Part shown: positions 9,479-24,400 of the stretch, piece after piece
Numbering within the stretch: the stretch's first letter is position 1
Layout: each line of letters starts with the position of its first letter
DNA from: Rhabdophis nuchalis
Taxonomy: Eukaryota > Chordata > Lepidosauria > Squamata > Natricidae
DNA: 64,000 nucleotides
Direction of reading: 5' to 3'
Assembly: GCA_039707465.1 (NCBI GenBank)
Contig: CM077644.1
Coordinates: 143,252,962 to 143,316,961, forward strand
The notes under the pieces: generated by a model
Seen by the model: the letters and a program-made list of their open reading frames with translations, nothing else
What the model was told of the DNA's origin: nothing
The model's database searches: none
Translations under genes and position numbers: made by a program

Positions 9479-12400
9479 GTATGTAATTGCAGGAAGATAG
9501 GGTGGGTGGGTAGTTGTGGCCTGAATTGAGACCGAAGCCCTAATTATATTAATAATGTCAGCATCTTGAGAGATATTTTTGATAAAGTTGCTAAACAAAG
9601 GATTCAATAACTGTCCAAGTTTAAATTTGCTACACAAAGCATTATAAAGTAAGAAACTCATTGTATTCTTGCCTATGATAGCTAAACAAATACCCACTTA
9701 GTGCTAGAGATATTTAACGAAACTTTGTATTGAAGTATAGTTTGAAAAGTTCTGGCTAGCTGCTATGCTTGCAGATTTTTTCTTTAAAAAAACTCTTGTG
9801 ATATCTTTTTATTGACAATAATATGACATTGTTGGGCAAGCTATTAGCTTATTTCTAAAAATTCTCAATAGAGAGTGTTGTTATGAAACATGACATTGTA
9901 TGCAAATAAATGTAATTTTTTGCTGGGTATATAAATATATTCTGTTCAGGACAAACATATTTTTAAATATCACAGTAGCATACGGGTAGTTCACAATTTA
10001 TGACCACAATTGAGCCCAATATTTCTGTTGTAAGTAAGACATGTATTAAGTGAGTTTTGCCCCATTTTACGACCTTTCTTGCCACAGTTGTTAAATGAAT
10101 CACTGCAGTTGATCATTTAGTAACCCAGTTGTTAAATGAACCTGGCTTCCCCATTGACTTTGCTTGTCAGAACGCCACAAAAGGTGATCACATGACTTTG
10201 AAACACAGTGACAGTCAAATATGAACAAGCATCTGAATTTTGATCACATGAACATGGGGATGCTACAAAGGTAGTAATCGTGAAAAATGGTCATAAGTCA
10301 ACAAGTACATACATACACTAAAGTTTTTTTCTTAATTTAACCTTGTTTATTTTATATTTTTAGCTTTTAAAATTATGAAGTGTTTGTATTTTATGTTTCT
10401 TATGGTGGTCTATGAGTGTAATAAAGATTTTGATTTTGATTAGTGACAAACAAGAATATTTGGAGTGGCATTCCCAATCCATCTGAACAGCAACAATTTT
10501 GGAAAAAACTACTTTAGTTATAAAGACAATATCTTTTCTCTTTTGTTTTGATTTTAAATTGAATGACTGTACAGGCTGTCAACAAACAAGCCATGATGTA
10601 TTGGCTACAACAACTGCAGCTGAAACGCTGGGAATTTTGTAATAAACAGGCAAAGGGTTTTGTGGAAACAATGCCATCCTTTTCTTCCATAAATGAGGCC
10701 CAGCAGAACAACAGTAAGTAATAAAAGTACAATAGCTTGAACTTGAATTGCAACAGGAGGAGCACTCTTGTTAGAGGTTATGTAGCTCAGGTTAGGCAGC
10801 TCTTCATCCCTTGACTGTTTTTGATCCCCCATCAGGCCACTAGATTGGGCTGCTCAATATCAGTATGATTTTGGACTGTTTTAGAAGAGGGATAGAGTGA
10901 GAATGTTTTGCCCCCAAAGCATCCTGCTCCTAATTTCACTCTGAAAAAGATTGCTCCATCCCTTTTGCTGACATCATAACTTCCTCCCTCTCTCCCTCTC
11001 ACCTCTATTCCAATATCTTTCATACTGTAATCAGTTCATCATAGCAACATTATTAAACAAATTAATACAACAGTGCAGAATGTGTGCTGCAGCCTTTTAA
11101 ATGCATGGAAGGCCAAGCAGTAGCTTCTAATTCATCAAATGTATGCTTGTCCTGATGGAGATCAAGATGACCACTGGCTACAGTTTGATTCCACATACTA
11201 CAGGTCTCCATACAAGAATTCTAAATTCATATATTTGGTGCAAAAATTCTTATTGTTGCCCTGCATTTTTCTCTGCTTTCTCCTCTTCTGAATATTGGTC
11301 CCCCATTCATCATCCTGAACGTTGTCCTTCAGTCTTGCTCCATATACCAAGCAAAAGTCATTTTAATAACATTTAGTTTGTCCCCAATTTATTGCTAATA
11401 GACATCTGGAGTCTTTCTCAATCTCATATCCCACAATAAACAAGCTGCATGCTGCCTTCCTTGACAGGGATGCATTTCCTAAAATAGGTGTTAATGCCAC
11501 AGGAGATGTATATGCCTAGGCCCAATCCACATACTCCCAAATTTCCAAACTGGGGGAAGAAAATATATAAAATCACACATTGAGTTCATTTTGTGTGCCT
11601 TGAAACTGATTTAAAGTTAGCTGAAACATTTGATGATGTTTATAATTTGGATTCTGATCTATATATTTATATATGTGTTGTAATAAACTTTGAATTAATG
11701 AAGTTTTGATCACTGCTTTATAGCTTTCTATTCTGTTCTATTTTCTGTTCTTTAGTTCTGGTGCTGTATTGTTAAATTTTGAATTATTACAGTTGTTAGC
11801 TGTTATGCCCCTTTTTGTAGAAAATGAGAATGTCAGTGTAATCAACAAAATGGAATTTCTGTATTTAAGCTATTGGAGGAAAAGTAAGAGAAGAATAGGT
11901 GTGTCCCTGCTTTGTCATTAGGCAAAAGCCGAGCATAGGTTGCCCAACTGCAGCAAGGCAATTTGTCAGCAGCTGAAAGAAAAATGCAAGTTAATTTTAG
12001 GAAGTTAAGAGAATCTGAGAACTAGCCAGCATTGACTTCACCTTCTTAAAATACTGGATTTTACCCAGTCTGTTTCCTAGTAGAATAAAGATTGGTGGCA
12101 GGATTTTCCCTTCCCACAAAGTCTTTTTAGATACAGTCTACACAGAGTTGAAGGAGAAGTAGCTACAAGTCAAAGGGCAAAGTTTGTTCAAGAGGCAGCT
12201 GAGAATACTGTGATGCATTGCAGGATGTAGCTGTGCCATGTGATCTGTAGATTTAGCCTGCCTGACTGCCAGCTGTTAAGCTTTCTCTCTCTCTTTGCAG
12301 CTGAGGCTGATCAGGATTTTTTACCCCCAGTGAAAACACCCACTGATGTAGTTGGCATAAAGACAGCTTCTCTACCAGCACCACCGACTTCTATTGCTCT

Positions 12401-15400
12401 TCAGAACATCTCTCTCAAGCATCCTTGGATTGAAATTCAGTAACTATTTCATTTGTTTGCATTCCAGAAAAATAACCATGCCAAATATATTGCGCTGAAG
12501 TAGCCGCCTTATTTAACTTGATGCCCTTTGGAAATTGTGAATAGAATTCCCAGTCCTTAGGCTATAGCCATGTATTCCATAGCAGAGAAATAATCTGTGA
12601 GTGCTCACTCAGTTTTCTTCCCTGTGCAATCTTTACTGGCTTCATCCACTATTGTTTACCTCTCAACCTACTACAGTGGTCACTAGCTGAGTGGGGAGAG
12701 GGAGGACATACTTTGGTACCTCTGTTAGCAAGCCCTAGATAGATTGTGTGGTGTTCACATTTTTTTGACTTCTGTTGATTCCCTGGGCAAGTCCTGTAGA
12801 TTTCTTGTCAATATTTTAGAATATTGCCCTAGCCCTTGCCAGCTTCCTAGGGTTGAGAGAGAGATCCAGGTCACCCAGCTGTCTTCATGCTTAAGGTAGG
12901 ACTAGAACCCAGGCTCTTAAATTCCAGGCTGATGTCTTAACCACCACACCAAGTTTTTAAACATTTTATTTATTTTAAAACTGAATACTTGTCTTCATCT
13001 TTTTTTCAAAGAAAATAATCAACAGAAATTATTTTAAATTGAACACTTAAATAAAATGGTTGCTTTTGCTTAGAATTAAATGCAAACTGATGCCAGTACA
13101 GTTTTAGAAATCCTGATTTCTTTAATTTTGTTCAGTTTTCACCCAGATTATTGTTAAATGCATGACCTAGCTCTAATGAAAACCATTAAGCCTAAAGCAC
13201 TTTAAGAGGGTTTTTTTCTCTAATGTCAGGAAAATGAAACAAGATATGATTCAGTGGTCATCTAGCAGTGAATAATTTATGCATAGTATGCCATTTCTGA
13301 AGGTGGTCCTTGATTTATGACACTGTCATTTATAACCATTCAAAGCAACAACAGACCTATCTGTGAGGTATTTATGACCGGGTTTGAACTTCCATTGGTC
13401 ACTATCCTGCAGTCACATGACTGTACTTTGGTGGCTTTCACTAGTTACAGTTGTGCTAGGCAAGCCTCCATTACAGTCATAACTCAAGGACTACCTGTAA
13501 ACGCATGTAACGTAACCTACAGTTGAATAAAAGGATTACTAAATCAAATATCTGTCCATTACCAAGAGATTTGACATTTATTTATATAGCATACTAGCTA
13601 TACCCGGCCACGCGTTGCTGTGGCCCAATTTGGTTAAATGGCCAACCAATCTGTGTGTAGATCTACACCTGCACACATACACACAACCACCGTATAACCC
13701 CCAACCTACCTACCTACTGTATTTCTCCCTTTCTATCCATCCCTCTACCTACCTACCTACCATATTTCTCCCTCTCTATCTATCCCTCTACCTACCTACT
13801 GTATTTCTTGCTTTCTCCCTCTACCTACCTACCTACCTACCTACCTACCTACCTACCTACCTACCAGCTACTGTATTTCTCCCTCTCTGTCTATCCCTCT
13901 ACCTACCTACCTACCTACTGTATTTCTTCCTTTCTCCCTCTATCTACCTACCTACCTACCTACTGTATTTCTCCCTCTCTATCTATCCGCCTACCTACCT
14001 ACCTACCTACTGTATTTCTCCCTCTCTATCTATCCCTCTACCTACCTACCTCCATACGTTGCTGAGGAAATGACTGTTGGTGGGAGGAGCTACAGGGAGG
14101 TGAAAACCTGATCAGTGGGTACATTTTACATTTGTGTACCTTGCACATGACACACGTGTGCTAGGCACAAAATGAGTACGTATTCTATTATCGGAAGTCC
14201 TTGGGAACATTGTGTCAAAATTTGAGGTAAATCGGTGCAGTAGTTTTTGAGATTAGCGGCTTCGTACAAACTTTTTTACATTTTTATTTATATAGATGGC
14301 ATACCATATATGGGCTAGCAATACAAATTAACATTTCATTTGCTGCTAAATTACATTGTCAATAGATGTACTGTAATATGGTAAAATGTTTGCACAAAGC
14401 TTTTCCCCTCCCCTTCAAGTCCGTTTTTGATTCCTGAGAACTGCCTGAACAGGTCTGTGCAGTTTACTTGGCAAGATTTTAGAAGTGGGTTGCCCTTACA
14501 TTCTTTGTAGGGCTGAGAAGGTGGGACTGGCCAAAGGTCACTTATTTGGCTTCATGCCTAAGGCTGGACTAGATGTCAAGGTCTCCCAGTTTCTAGATTG
14601 GTGCCTTAACCACTACACCAAACTGACAGTCTTACACAAAACTAGCCATGTAGATATCTATTTTCTAATATTTGATTCATTTGGACTTTGTTTATACCAT
14701 AATTCAACAAGAGAGTGAGATGCTAGTTGCAGAGTACACACACAGGTTAATGAGCACTTTTATTTATCAAGAACCGATAAGTGAGAGCAGAAAGTGCTTT
14801 CCAATACTTTTGATTGTAATGATGTGCTGCGTTTGGAAGTACATGATTACTTTTGGTTTCAATCTCAAATGAAAAATATTGCTGGAAAAGATTTAAAAGA
14901 TTTAACCAATTTTGTTGTAAACAAGTACAATGACAATAAAGATTATACTTATACTTAAAATAGCTATTCTGAATTCTGCTTCTCTTTTACCAGGCAAGAA
15001 ATGAAGGATAAGTTATAGGAAATAACATAAAACATTTAATTCTTCAGCTCTTTATAGAGTTTAAACCAGGGGTAGTCAACCTTTTTATACCTGCCGCCCA
15101 CTTTTGTATCTCTCTTAGTAGTAAAATTTTCTAACTGTCTACCGGTTCCACAATAATGATGATTTATAAAGTAGGGAAGTCAATTAAATTTAAAAAAAAG
15201 GAAAGTGCTTCAGTATTGGACAAAACCCCTACCGCCCATCATGAAAGCTGGAACACCCACTAGTGGGCGATAGGGACCAGGTTGACTACCATTGGTTTAA
15301 ACCTAAACAGCTAAACCTAACCACCAATTATTATAACTGCTGTTTCTCTGCTCTTGTATTAAAAGCAGATGTAATTGAGAAAACAGAAACACTTTGGACT

Positions 15401-18400
15401 TAGCAAATTCTATAATACTTTGTTCTCAGTAAAGCAAACCACAGTTACTATCTTGCGTAACAAAATGACATTTGCCACTATTTTTTCCCCTAGCATTTTC
15501 CTGCAATTGTAGGGCTGCTTTTTTCAGATCAAACAAGTGTTGATACATTGGTTATAACAAGAATTGACTGACCAGCTTGTCATCCGAACCTGATTTAATG
15601 GCCTGAGAGACAGTGTGATTGGCCTAAAATCATCCAGGCAGCTTTCATGCTTAAAACAGGACTAGAATTCACATTCTCCTAGTTTGTAATCTGAGGCCTT
15701 CACTACCAGATCAAACTGGCTCTCATTTTGTGGCCATTTTGATAGCTAAATATTTTAACTCTTCACCCCAGGTGGTGGTTCATAATTATTTAGTGGTTCA
15801 CTAGGTAAACATTTTTAGTCATTAAAATACCACATATAGACTGCAAAAATCTGTTGATTCTTGGTTGGATTTTGCAGGCTATATGTAGCCTTACTAAGCA
15901 GAGAAACCCAGTGTAACAGAGAGAAGTGTGGTTTTTGGTTTTTTGAATGCTGCTTTTCTGTCTGCAGAGAATTTGGGGGGTTACTTGAAGGTATATTTTG
16001 TCACATGGGTTTCCACACACCCTCTGAAATACTGCAGCCAGATGTGCTTTAACATCTATAGTGAGATCTAGAATTAAGAGCTAAGCATTAGCTTTTCTGT
16101 GCAATTTTCTTCTTTCAGAAACACAGTGCATAATCTGTGTGGCAGCCGTCAGAACCGAAGAGACAGTGGTAGTTTTGAGGATAATTTTGAAATCATTGCT
16201 GATGAAGAGCACCTAAAAGGAGAAACCGAGGATACAGGTACTTACTTTGCATTTATGATAATGTATAAAAGATATTTCCTGTTGCATTTTGTGATCGTAT
16301 TATGAAGTAAATCTGTGAAGAGAAACTGTGGGAGATGAACAAAAACAAAAAACAAAAATAGTTATACAATCTGAATGTTACTTAAAAATAAACCCCACTA
16401 CATTGAATGGAATATATGTCATGGTTACATGCAAATTCATTATTTCACTTTGTAGAAACAACAGAACATTTATCTATGGAGATTCTCGGTCATCCAGGTC
16501 ATGGTTGTCCCAAAGGTGTTTTTTCAAGAGGCAACTGGACTTTCTGGTTTTTCTTTGAAGACTTCTCATTCAGAGCTGAAGAAGCTTCTTGGATGAAAAG
16601 CGAAACATCTTCAAAGAAAAACCGAAAAGCCCAGTTCCTCTTGAAAAAACACCTCTGGAACAATTTTTACTTCTCCAGTGCCTATACTACACTTGAATTA
16701 GCCATTATTGCAAAAATACCTGGGGTGCACAAGACAATTTTATACCCTCTGCTGCTTCCAGATAGCAACCCTGTTACAACATACAATGTTGCCACATTCT
16801 GCACAGCAGTATTTAAAATTTCTAGAGAAGATGACCTGTATCACAGACTAATTTTAATGAGCGTTTAGACCATTATTACTGCTTATTTTGTAATTGATTC
16901 ATTGAATTATTTGTGTTACATAGATATATGTTTTATGCCCATTTATTGTTTTTAACTTCTCTCCATTTAGACTTTTTAAAAGATTTTTGTTGTTATATTT
17001 TTTTATGTAATTGTATTTTTGTTTTGTTTTTTGCTTTTACATTTCTTGTACCCTACTCTTCTTATGCTGGTCTTTGACCGTAATAAAGGTTTATTTGCTT
17101 TATTAATGTACTTCCTGATAAACATGCAGAGGATTGCTCATAAATCTCATGACTTATCTAGAGCAGATATTATTGTTTTGCTAAACTACTAACCTTTCAG
17201 AATATAATTCTGAGATCTTCCAGTACAAGAAGGTTATTCTCTATTATTTTTATTCGATTCAGTCATGGCAGAGATGCAGAAGGATACAAAAATGAGACCA
17301 AAGCCATCAACACTCCGAAAATATAAAAAAGCAAACAGCAGTTTTCATTATTTTGTTGAAGGAGCAGAACAGGGAAAAATAGCTTCTCTTCAGCACCAAG
17401 TTTTGATTCTTACAGAGGAAGTAAAATCTCAGAAGGTAAGCCTCCCCTTAAAATATATACCTAGTTTAGATCAGCCAAAAGATTTAAATCAAGTATCCAG
17501 CCATGTAGAAGACAATGTTGGACTACAAATTGTTCCCTGTCCATTTCTAGTGATAATGCAGGTTGTTGGCAAAAGGAAAGCAAAATTAAACTTGAAAAGT
17601 TTCTGGAAAAATGCCCTTGAACTGGCATATTCTGGCCAGCAAATAAACTTTGTGTTTTTCATTGATAAATATATTTAATCATCCAGACTGCAAGTTGTTT
17701 GACTTTTAATATAAAATAAACTTAGGTAGTATATTACTTAAGTATATTATTAAGAAAAAGTGTCATTTCTTCTTAATAGTATGCATATTTTATGTACTGT
17801 GTTAAATTATATTTGCTGTTATTTCATGACTTTGGGGTGCTTAGATAACATAAAAGAGAATGGGGGCAGCAAAACTCAGAAGAAAAGAGGCAATCTGTTT
17901 TACACAGTTTGCTATTAATGTGTGGGAGAAAATCCAGTCATCCAGCTTCTTCTCTAGCCCCTTTTCCATTTCAAGATAAGGGTTAGCATAAATGAGGCTA
18001 AAGTTGTGGGCAAAATAGCAACTTTGAATGAAAACTTAAAGTCCCCAACCTTTGGTCCACGGTCCATTAGTGAGGTACTTGGCCGCAGAAAAGGTGCGTG
18101 AGTGCGAGTGAACAAACATCCCTCCTTGCACGAGCAGCAGGTGAACGCCTCCATGTGTGCTCCATTTGTTAGAGCATCAAGTGCATGTGAAAGATGATCA
18201 CACCAATGGAGCTGTGCTTGTGTGCTTGCCAGCCACTCATGCAGAAACATTGTCTCTCCCCCCTCCCCTGCTGGTCCACAGAGCCAGAGAGGTTGGGCAA
18301 TTCTGTGTTAGACCACCTGCGGGGTGCAATTTAAGGGAGCCTGTTTCCATAAAAAAGAACACTAGTAGGAACACTTTGAGGCAATTGAAGAATAGTATAG

Positions 18401-21400
18401 TTCAGGTTATGATGCCTAAACTTTTTGTCCCCATGTGCCAAAAGCATGCACGTGTGTGTGACAACATGCACTGCATGCCAACATCCATAATGCAATGCAT
18501 GCGTGACACCCCCTGCGCATGCACATGTGACACCTTGTGCTCCCCCACCCCTTGCGCTACAAGTACAAGTTTTTGTACTCTGCAGACCCCCCCCCCCCCC
18601 GGTGTGGGAGGTCTGCAGAGTACAAAAACTTTTTTTTTTAATTTGCCTCTTCAAAATCTTGGTGCACCTTATACTCCGGTGCGTCTTATACTCTGGACAA
18701 TACGGTACCTGTACTCAACAGGTGCCAAACAGATTCAACCTTTGAGAACTTAGTGTAACTTTCAAGGTGTGCTCCATAAAGGAGCTCTCCCTTTGCTGAA
18801 AAGTTTTACTTCAGCAGGAACATTCTGGATAAGCCCCCTGGACAGGCCTGGCTAGCTAATCCAGTTTTAGATGTATTTTGTGGTACGTAATTTTTGTGAG
18901 TCATAGAAGATTACTCCAAGTTAGTCTAAATTACTTGTTTTATACTATGCTCATTACATTATCAATTTTATGATTGTGCCTATATTGTGTTTTTTGTATT
19001 TTGTATCGGTTTTTGTTTTATCTCTGTATGTAAAATATGCTCTGGGTCATGTGAATCAGATATGTTTCTATGAAGCTTGTTAAAGATAGTGGAACTTCTT
19101 GTAGCATTTTTTTCAACTTTCCAGTCTGGCCTATAGTTCTGCGGTTTTCTGGTGACTTCCATTCAAATATTAACTGGATCATGTCTTAGTTAGCTTTTTA
19201 TGGAAGCTAGGTGCTGGATTGTCATTAGATAGGAGAGGAAAGATCCAAATTAAAAGCCCAATTTAGTCAGAAAGTTATTCCTAAATAATGTTACTCTGAA
19301 CCTAACCAACCTGACAGGGTTGTTTAGGAACATAACAATAATGGGGTGAATTGTGTATGCCTTGTGGGAAGGAAATGATGAAAATATTACATTGATGAGA
19401 TGAAGGAGTTTCTTATGAAAGAAACATTATTTTACAACAATATTTTTTTTATGCTCCATAAAAGCATTCCCCCCTAAAAAATTACATCTAAGGTATGTTC
19501 CCTAAGGATAAAATGTTTCAATTTTATTAAAGAAAATTTTAACAAGAGAAAAACACTGCAAATTTTAGACCAGAAATGAAGAAAATAAAACATAGTGAAT
19601 AAATAAATAAAAAAAGAAAGAGAAAAAAAAATAAAAGAGAAGAGAAGGTTATTAAAAACGGCTTCCAATCTTCTTAGCAGCTTTACCATCTCTCTCCAAG
19701 ATCACACCAACATTTCTTTCCCTTCTAACCATCAAATCCATAAATCATGAGTTCAGGTTTTTTACCCTTTCTTCAGCAAAAAGTCCAAAACGGGTTTCCA
19801 GTTATAAGTAAATGAGATTATTACCCTTTCCCTAATCAGACTATTAAGACTTCTGGGTTTGGATGGAACACTATAGAATCTTTTCACTCCCAGATAATTA
19901 CAACTCCCAGATTAAGGCTATTTATTCATTTTTGTCATGTGTATATGTCTCACAAGCTCTACAAGGATTCCTGATGTTTGATAACAGCCCACTTAAAATC
20001 AATAAAAATAATATATAAATCCAGTTCAATATGAAATCAGCCATCCCCCCTGATGTCATTAATCCAGTAACAATCTAATCTATTAGAAGCTCTACAGAAA
20101 AACGGCTGGAATACCAGAGTGAGTTGATTTGTTCCTGTAATAAATTGCTGGGTGCTCACCTTGCTCAACCTAATGTTGAAAAAGGACATAACTTTGCAAG
20201 ATATTGCATTCTGCAGTTCCTTTGCCAAAAATCTCTGTTGAGACACACTTCCTGCAAAACTACTGAAAACCACCCTTGTTCTCCATTACTTCATAAAGGA
20301 AAAAAGGAAGGAGCTCTTACAATATAAGTCCCAATTCGATCCTTTTGCTGCTGTTACTAAATACTATAATTATTTTGCTTTAAGAAAATGAATTCATTCA
20401 CTAGACTCTGTGCCTCACTCTATACTATAGTTTGCTTTGGTTCACACACCGTAGTAAGTTTCTTTCTCTCACACACATGTATATACATATACTTTACCAA
20501 CATGATTAATGCATTATTCCAAAATGATATCAATTTTAAATTTATGTTAACCCTTCAAAAGAGAAAGATTAGAGAGATAAAATAGCTATAAACATGTTAA
20601 AAATCCTATGCACAGCTCATCAGTCCTGCTTTATTCACTAGATTTTCTAATTCCCTCATAATACAATCTTGAAAGAGACTGTAAATAGAAAAAATGTACA
20701 TTGGCTAATTCTGCAATGAAATAAAATTACCGTTATTACTGCTACTGATACCTAAACACATGCTTAGTACTTCAGAAAGTAGAAGGAACTTCAGAACTAG
20801 AAAAAAATGCAGAGAACGGCAACAAATATGACTAGGGGATCGGAGACTGAAACGTATGAAGTATAATTGCAGGAATCGGGTATGTCTAGTTTAATGAAAA
20901 GAAGAACTAGGGACGACATGATAGCAAAGTTCCAATATCTAAGGGGCTGCCACAGAGAAGAGGGAGTCAAACTATTCTTGAAATCACCTGAAGACAAAAC
21001 AAGAAGCAATGGATGGAAACTAATCAAGAACTAAACTAGAAATAAGGAGAAATTTATTGATAGATGGAACAATTAATCAGTAGAACAACTTTCCTCCAGA
21101 AGTTGTGAGTGCTCCATCATTGGGGATTTTTAAGAAGAGATTAGACAACCTCTTCTCTGAAATGATATAGGGTCTCCTGCTTGAGCAGGGAGTTGAACAA
21201 GGAAAACATGTAGAAAGTAATTTGCGTCATTTGTGTGATTACATATTTGACTTAATTACATAGTGTGCATGAGATTACATATTTGTCTAATTATACAAAT
21301 GACATAAATTGATACATGATAGAAAATATATGATGTAATAATGTCAAGTAGGTAATTAGGCAAATGATATAAATGATCTCAGTCATCAGTACTGTCTCAG

Positions 21401-24400
21401 CGAAAAAACAGATTTTGCAGCTGAAATCTTAACCACATTTCATCCTGTTACATTCAAAATCCACTGCATTGCATCCATAAAAATCAAGTTCTTACTGTTT
21501 GCAAACAATCTCTCCATTAACTGAAAGTAAGGATTTAGAAGAAACCATGATGAAAGTAAAACTGGACTGACAAACCCAGGTTGACACAGTGTTAAACATT
21601 AAGGAGACAAAGCAGAGGTGGTATTCAGACAGTTCTAACAGGTTCTGGAGAACCGGTAGAGGAAATTTTGAGTAGTTTGGAGAACCGGCAAATAGGCTGG
21701 CCCCGCCCCTTGCTGCCTCCCAGCCTCCCAGCTGATCTTCTGTTGCCCTGAACAGGAGAACGGAGCTGGAAAGCAGGTTAGTGGGATGGGTAGGAATGGG
21801 GATTTTGCAGTATCCTTCCCCTGCCACATCAACTAAGCCACCTCCACAAAGCCACACCATACCCCAAAGCCACAACTACAGAGCCGGTAGTAAAAAAATT
21901 TGAATCCCACCACTGAAATAAAGGTACTGTCGAGCGGTGAGGTTGGTGACTTCACCATTTCTCTTGAAGCAATAAAGTGGTAAACAGTTTGTTTCACTAA
22001 CTGCTCATAACAATGAGGGCAGTGACATTCAAGATCATGAAAACAAAGCACATTGCAATGGCCAAATCCATCAGAATAGTTAAAGCATTTTTCCCAATAA
22101 TGCATAAGTTATGAAAACTGGATACTTCAAAGAATGAGAGGGAAAAAAGTCATTTTTTCCGCGCCTTCCGCCTAAAAGTAAAAACTTATTTGTTCCATCA
22201 GGCCGGCTTGGCCTAATTTACGCTCTCGCCCCAGTCTGTAATTTTCAAATTGTCTATTCGGTTTTAATGGGTTGTAATTTTAATGTTCATAAATTTTAGT
22301 ACAAGGTAATTTAATTCGTTTTTAATTTTGTATGTATTGTATGTTTTTAGATGCTTTTTAATTTTCCTGTACACCGCCCCGAGTCCCTTCGGGGAGAGGG
22401 GGCGGTTTATAAATTTAATAAATTATTATTATTATTATTTAGTTACATACTTGGAGATGGCTAGTAGATGTTCCATGTATGAAAGAAAATTCAGTATCCC
22501 AATCCTGATATAAATAAATCCCCAATCACCACAATCAACAATAAAAAAACCACACACAACCAGGCACCACATAAATAGTACACATAGAATGAATAAGTCA
22601 TATAGGTAGGATTAATGAAATCACTGGAATGTCCTTGGATAATCTGTGGGTTGCTACAGAATAGAATACAGAATAACAGAGTTGGAAGGGACCTTGTAGG
22701 TCATCTAGTCCAACCCCCTGCTCAAGCGGGAGACACTATACCATTTCTGGGAAGTGGCTGTCCAGTCTCTTAAAAGCCTCAGTGATGGAGCACCCATAAA
22801 TACTGAAGGCAAGCCATTCCATTGGTTGATTCTTCTCACTGTCAGAAAACTTCTCCTTATTTCTAGGTTGACCCTTTCCTTGATCTGTTTCCATCCATTG
22901 TTTCTTGTCTGACTTTCAGTGCTTTGGAAAATAGGTTGATTCCCTCTTCTCTGTGACAAGAGATCTCAAATATTGAAACACTGCTATCATATCATCCATA
23001 GTCCTTCTCTTCACTAGCCAGGCCCAGTTCTTGCAACTGTTTTTCATTTGTTTTAGCCTCCATGCCCCTAATGGAAATGGGTCTAGATGGCAGATCTTTG
23101 CCCATATGATTTTTCTACATCTAAAGAAATAGTCCCTTGCTTTCAGGAACATCTAGTTGTAGGGAACAAAGACGACTTTCTCAATTCGCAAAGTTTGGGG
23201 GAAGGGGAAACTTCATCTTCCTTTCAGAAAAATAAAGGTTTCCATTTTTAATACTAAATACTATCATGATTCCAGCTCTCAGAATCTTTTCAATTTCCCC
23301 CTAATCTTGGGAATTTAGTATAGCTTATTGCCATTTGTACTTTTTAGTAGAATGAAAATTTGGGTCATCCTTATATAAAAGAAATACCGATTCTTTCCAG
23401 ATATGGAAATATTTGATTTAGATCTAGGTATAATGTTTTTTGTGATGCACGCAGAACAATTCTGAATGCTATGTTAAATGGGAAGAGTCCATGGTTCTCC
23501 AGAATGTTAGGCAAATGTGTGTGTGTTTCATTCCTGCAATTTGAGATGAAAGATGCCAGGAATTGATTTGAGCAGGGAGAGGGTCTTGCAACTGTGCAAG
23601 TGCTTTGCCGCTGAATTTTGTGCACACCCCAATAACTGACATTTTCATTTCCCCCCACTCCTCACCCGCATTTTCTCAAAAAAAAAAAAAAAAAAAGGAC
23701 TGAAAATGCAATGTTGTTTTAAGAGAATTGCACTAAAAGCTGGTTGTATAACAAATGGGACACTCCCAACATTTGTGCTAGTTTTCCTAAGAGTTGTTAT
23801 TTAATGTAACAGCAAGTCACATCAAAGTGGCTCTCTGGGATACATCATATGAACATCACACGCCCAGTGGCTACAGGGAACTTATGAATCATCTGTATTA
23901 TCTTGAGATGATTCAAGGAAACAGAAAACTTCAGTCTGTGTTCTGATGACCTATAGTGACCAAGTCAGATGTACCATCTTTTGACATTGTAATCTAAAAT
24001 CCTAAAATTGCTTGAGGTAGGTCTATGGCCACTAGAGATTTATAGTGTCGTTAAGAATCATCCAGTCATTGTTGTGCCAAAATAGTATCAATGAGGAAAG
24101 GCATTACATCATCCGAGTGATGGCTGTTGCTGGATTATGCTCAAAATCCCGTGGAGATTGGGCCAATATTTGTTTTCCCATCTTCCTGTCACAGCATGGC
24201 ATATATGCTACTCTGCTATTTTATGTCAGTTTGCTTATGGTCTTAGAAGAAGGGAATGGAAAAACATTTTAAATGGGCCAAGTTCCTTGAAAAGCAAATC
24301 TGCCACCATGATTTTTTCTCACCTCACTTTAGATGAAGATCTGCAGGAGAGCTATGAATTTTATCCATCTATATCCTGGTCCACAACATGATTTTTAAGT

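Larger units (their letters stand above)
17680..20790. other. TBC1D2 intron 5, first part
   Basis: Apart from the repeats listed separately, no exon or recognisable element is visible. A long open frame near 18157-18753 is low-complexity and lies in repeat sequence, so it is not called a gene. Confidence 0.5.

Noticed and set aside
13615..14073. Open frame of 152 codons rich in Tyr, Leu, Pro and Thr, and its counterpart at 3944-4318
   Set aside because: Both are translations of the CTAC minisatellite and its flanks; the tandem units explain the open frame.
18157..18753. Open frame of 198 codons in TBC1D2 intron 5
   Set aside because: It is low-complexity and runs through hairpin and repeat sequence with no splice or conservation signal.
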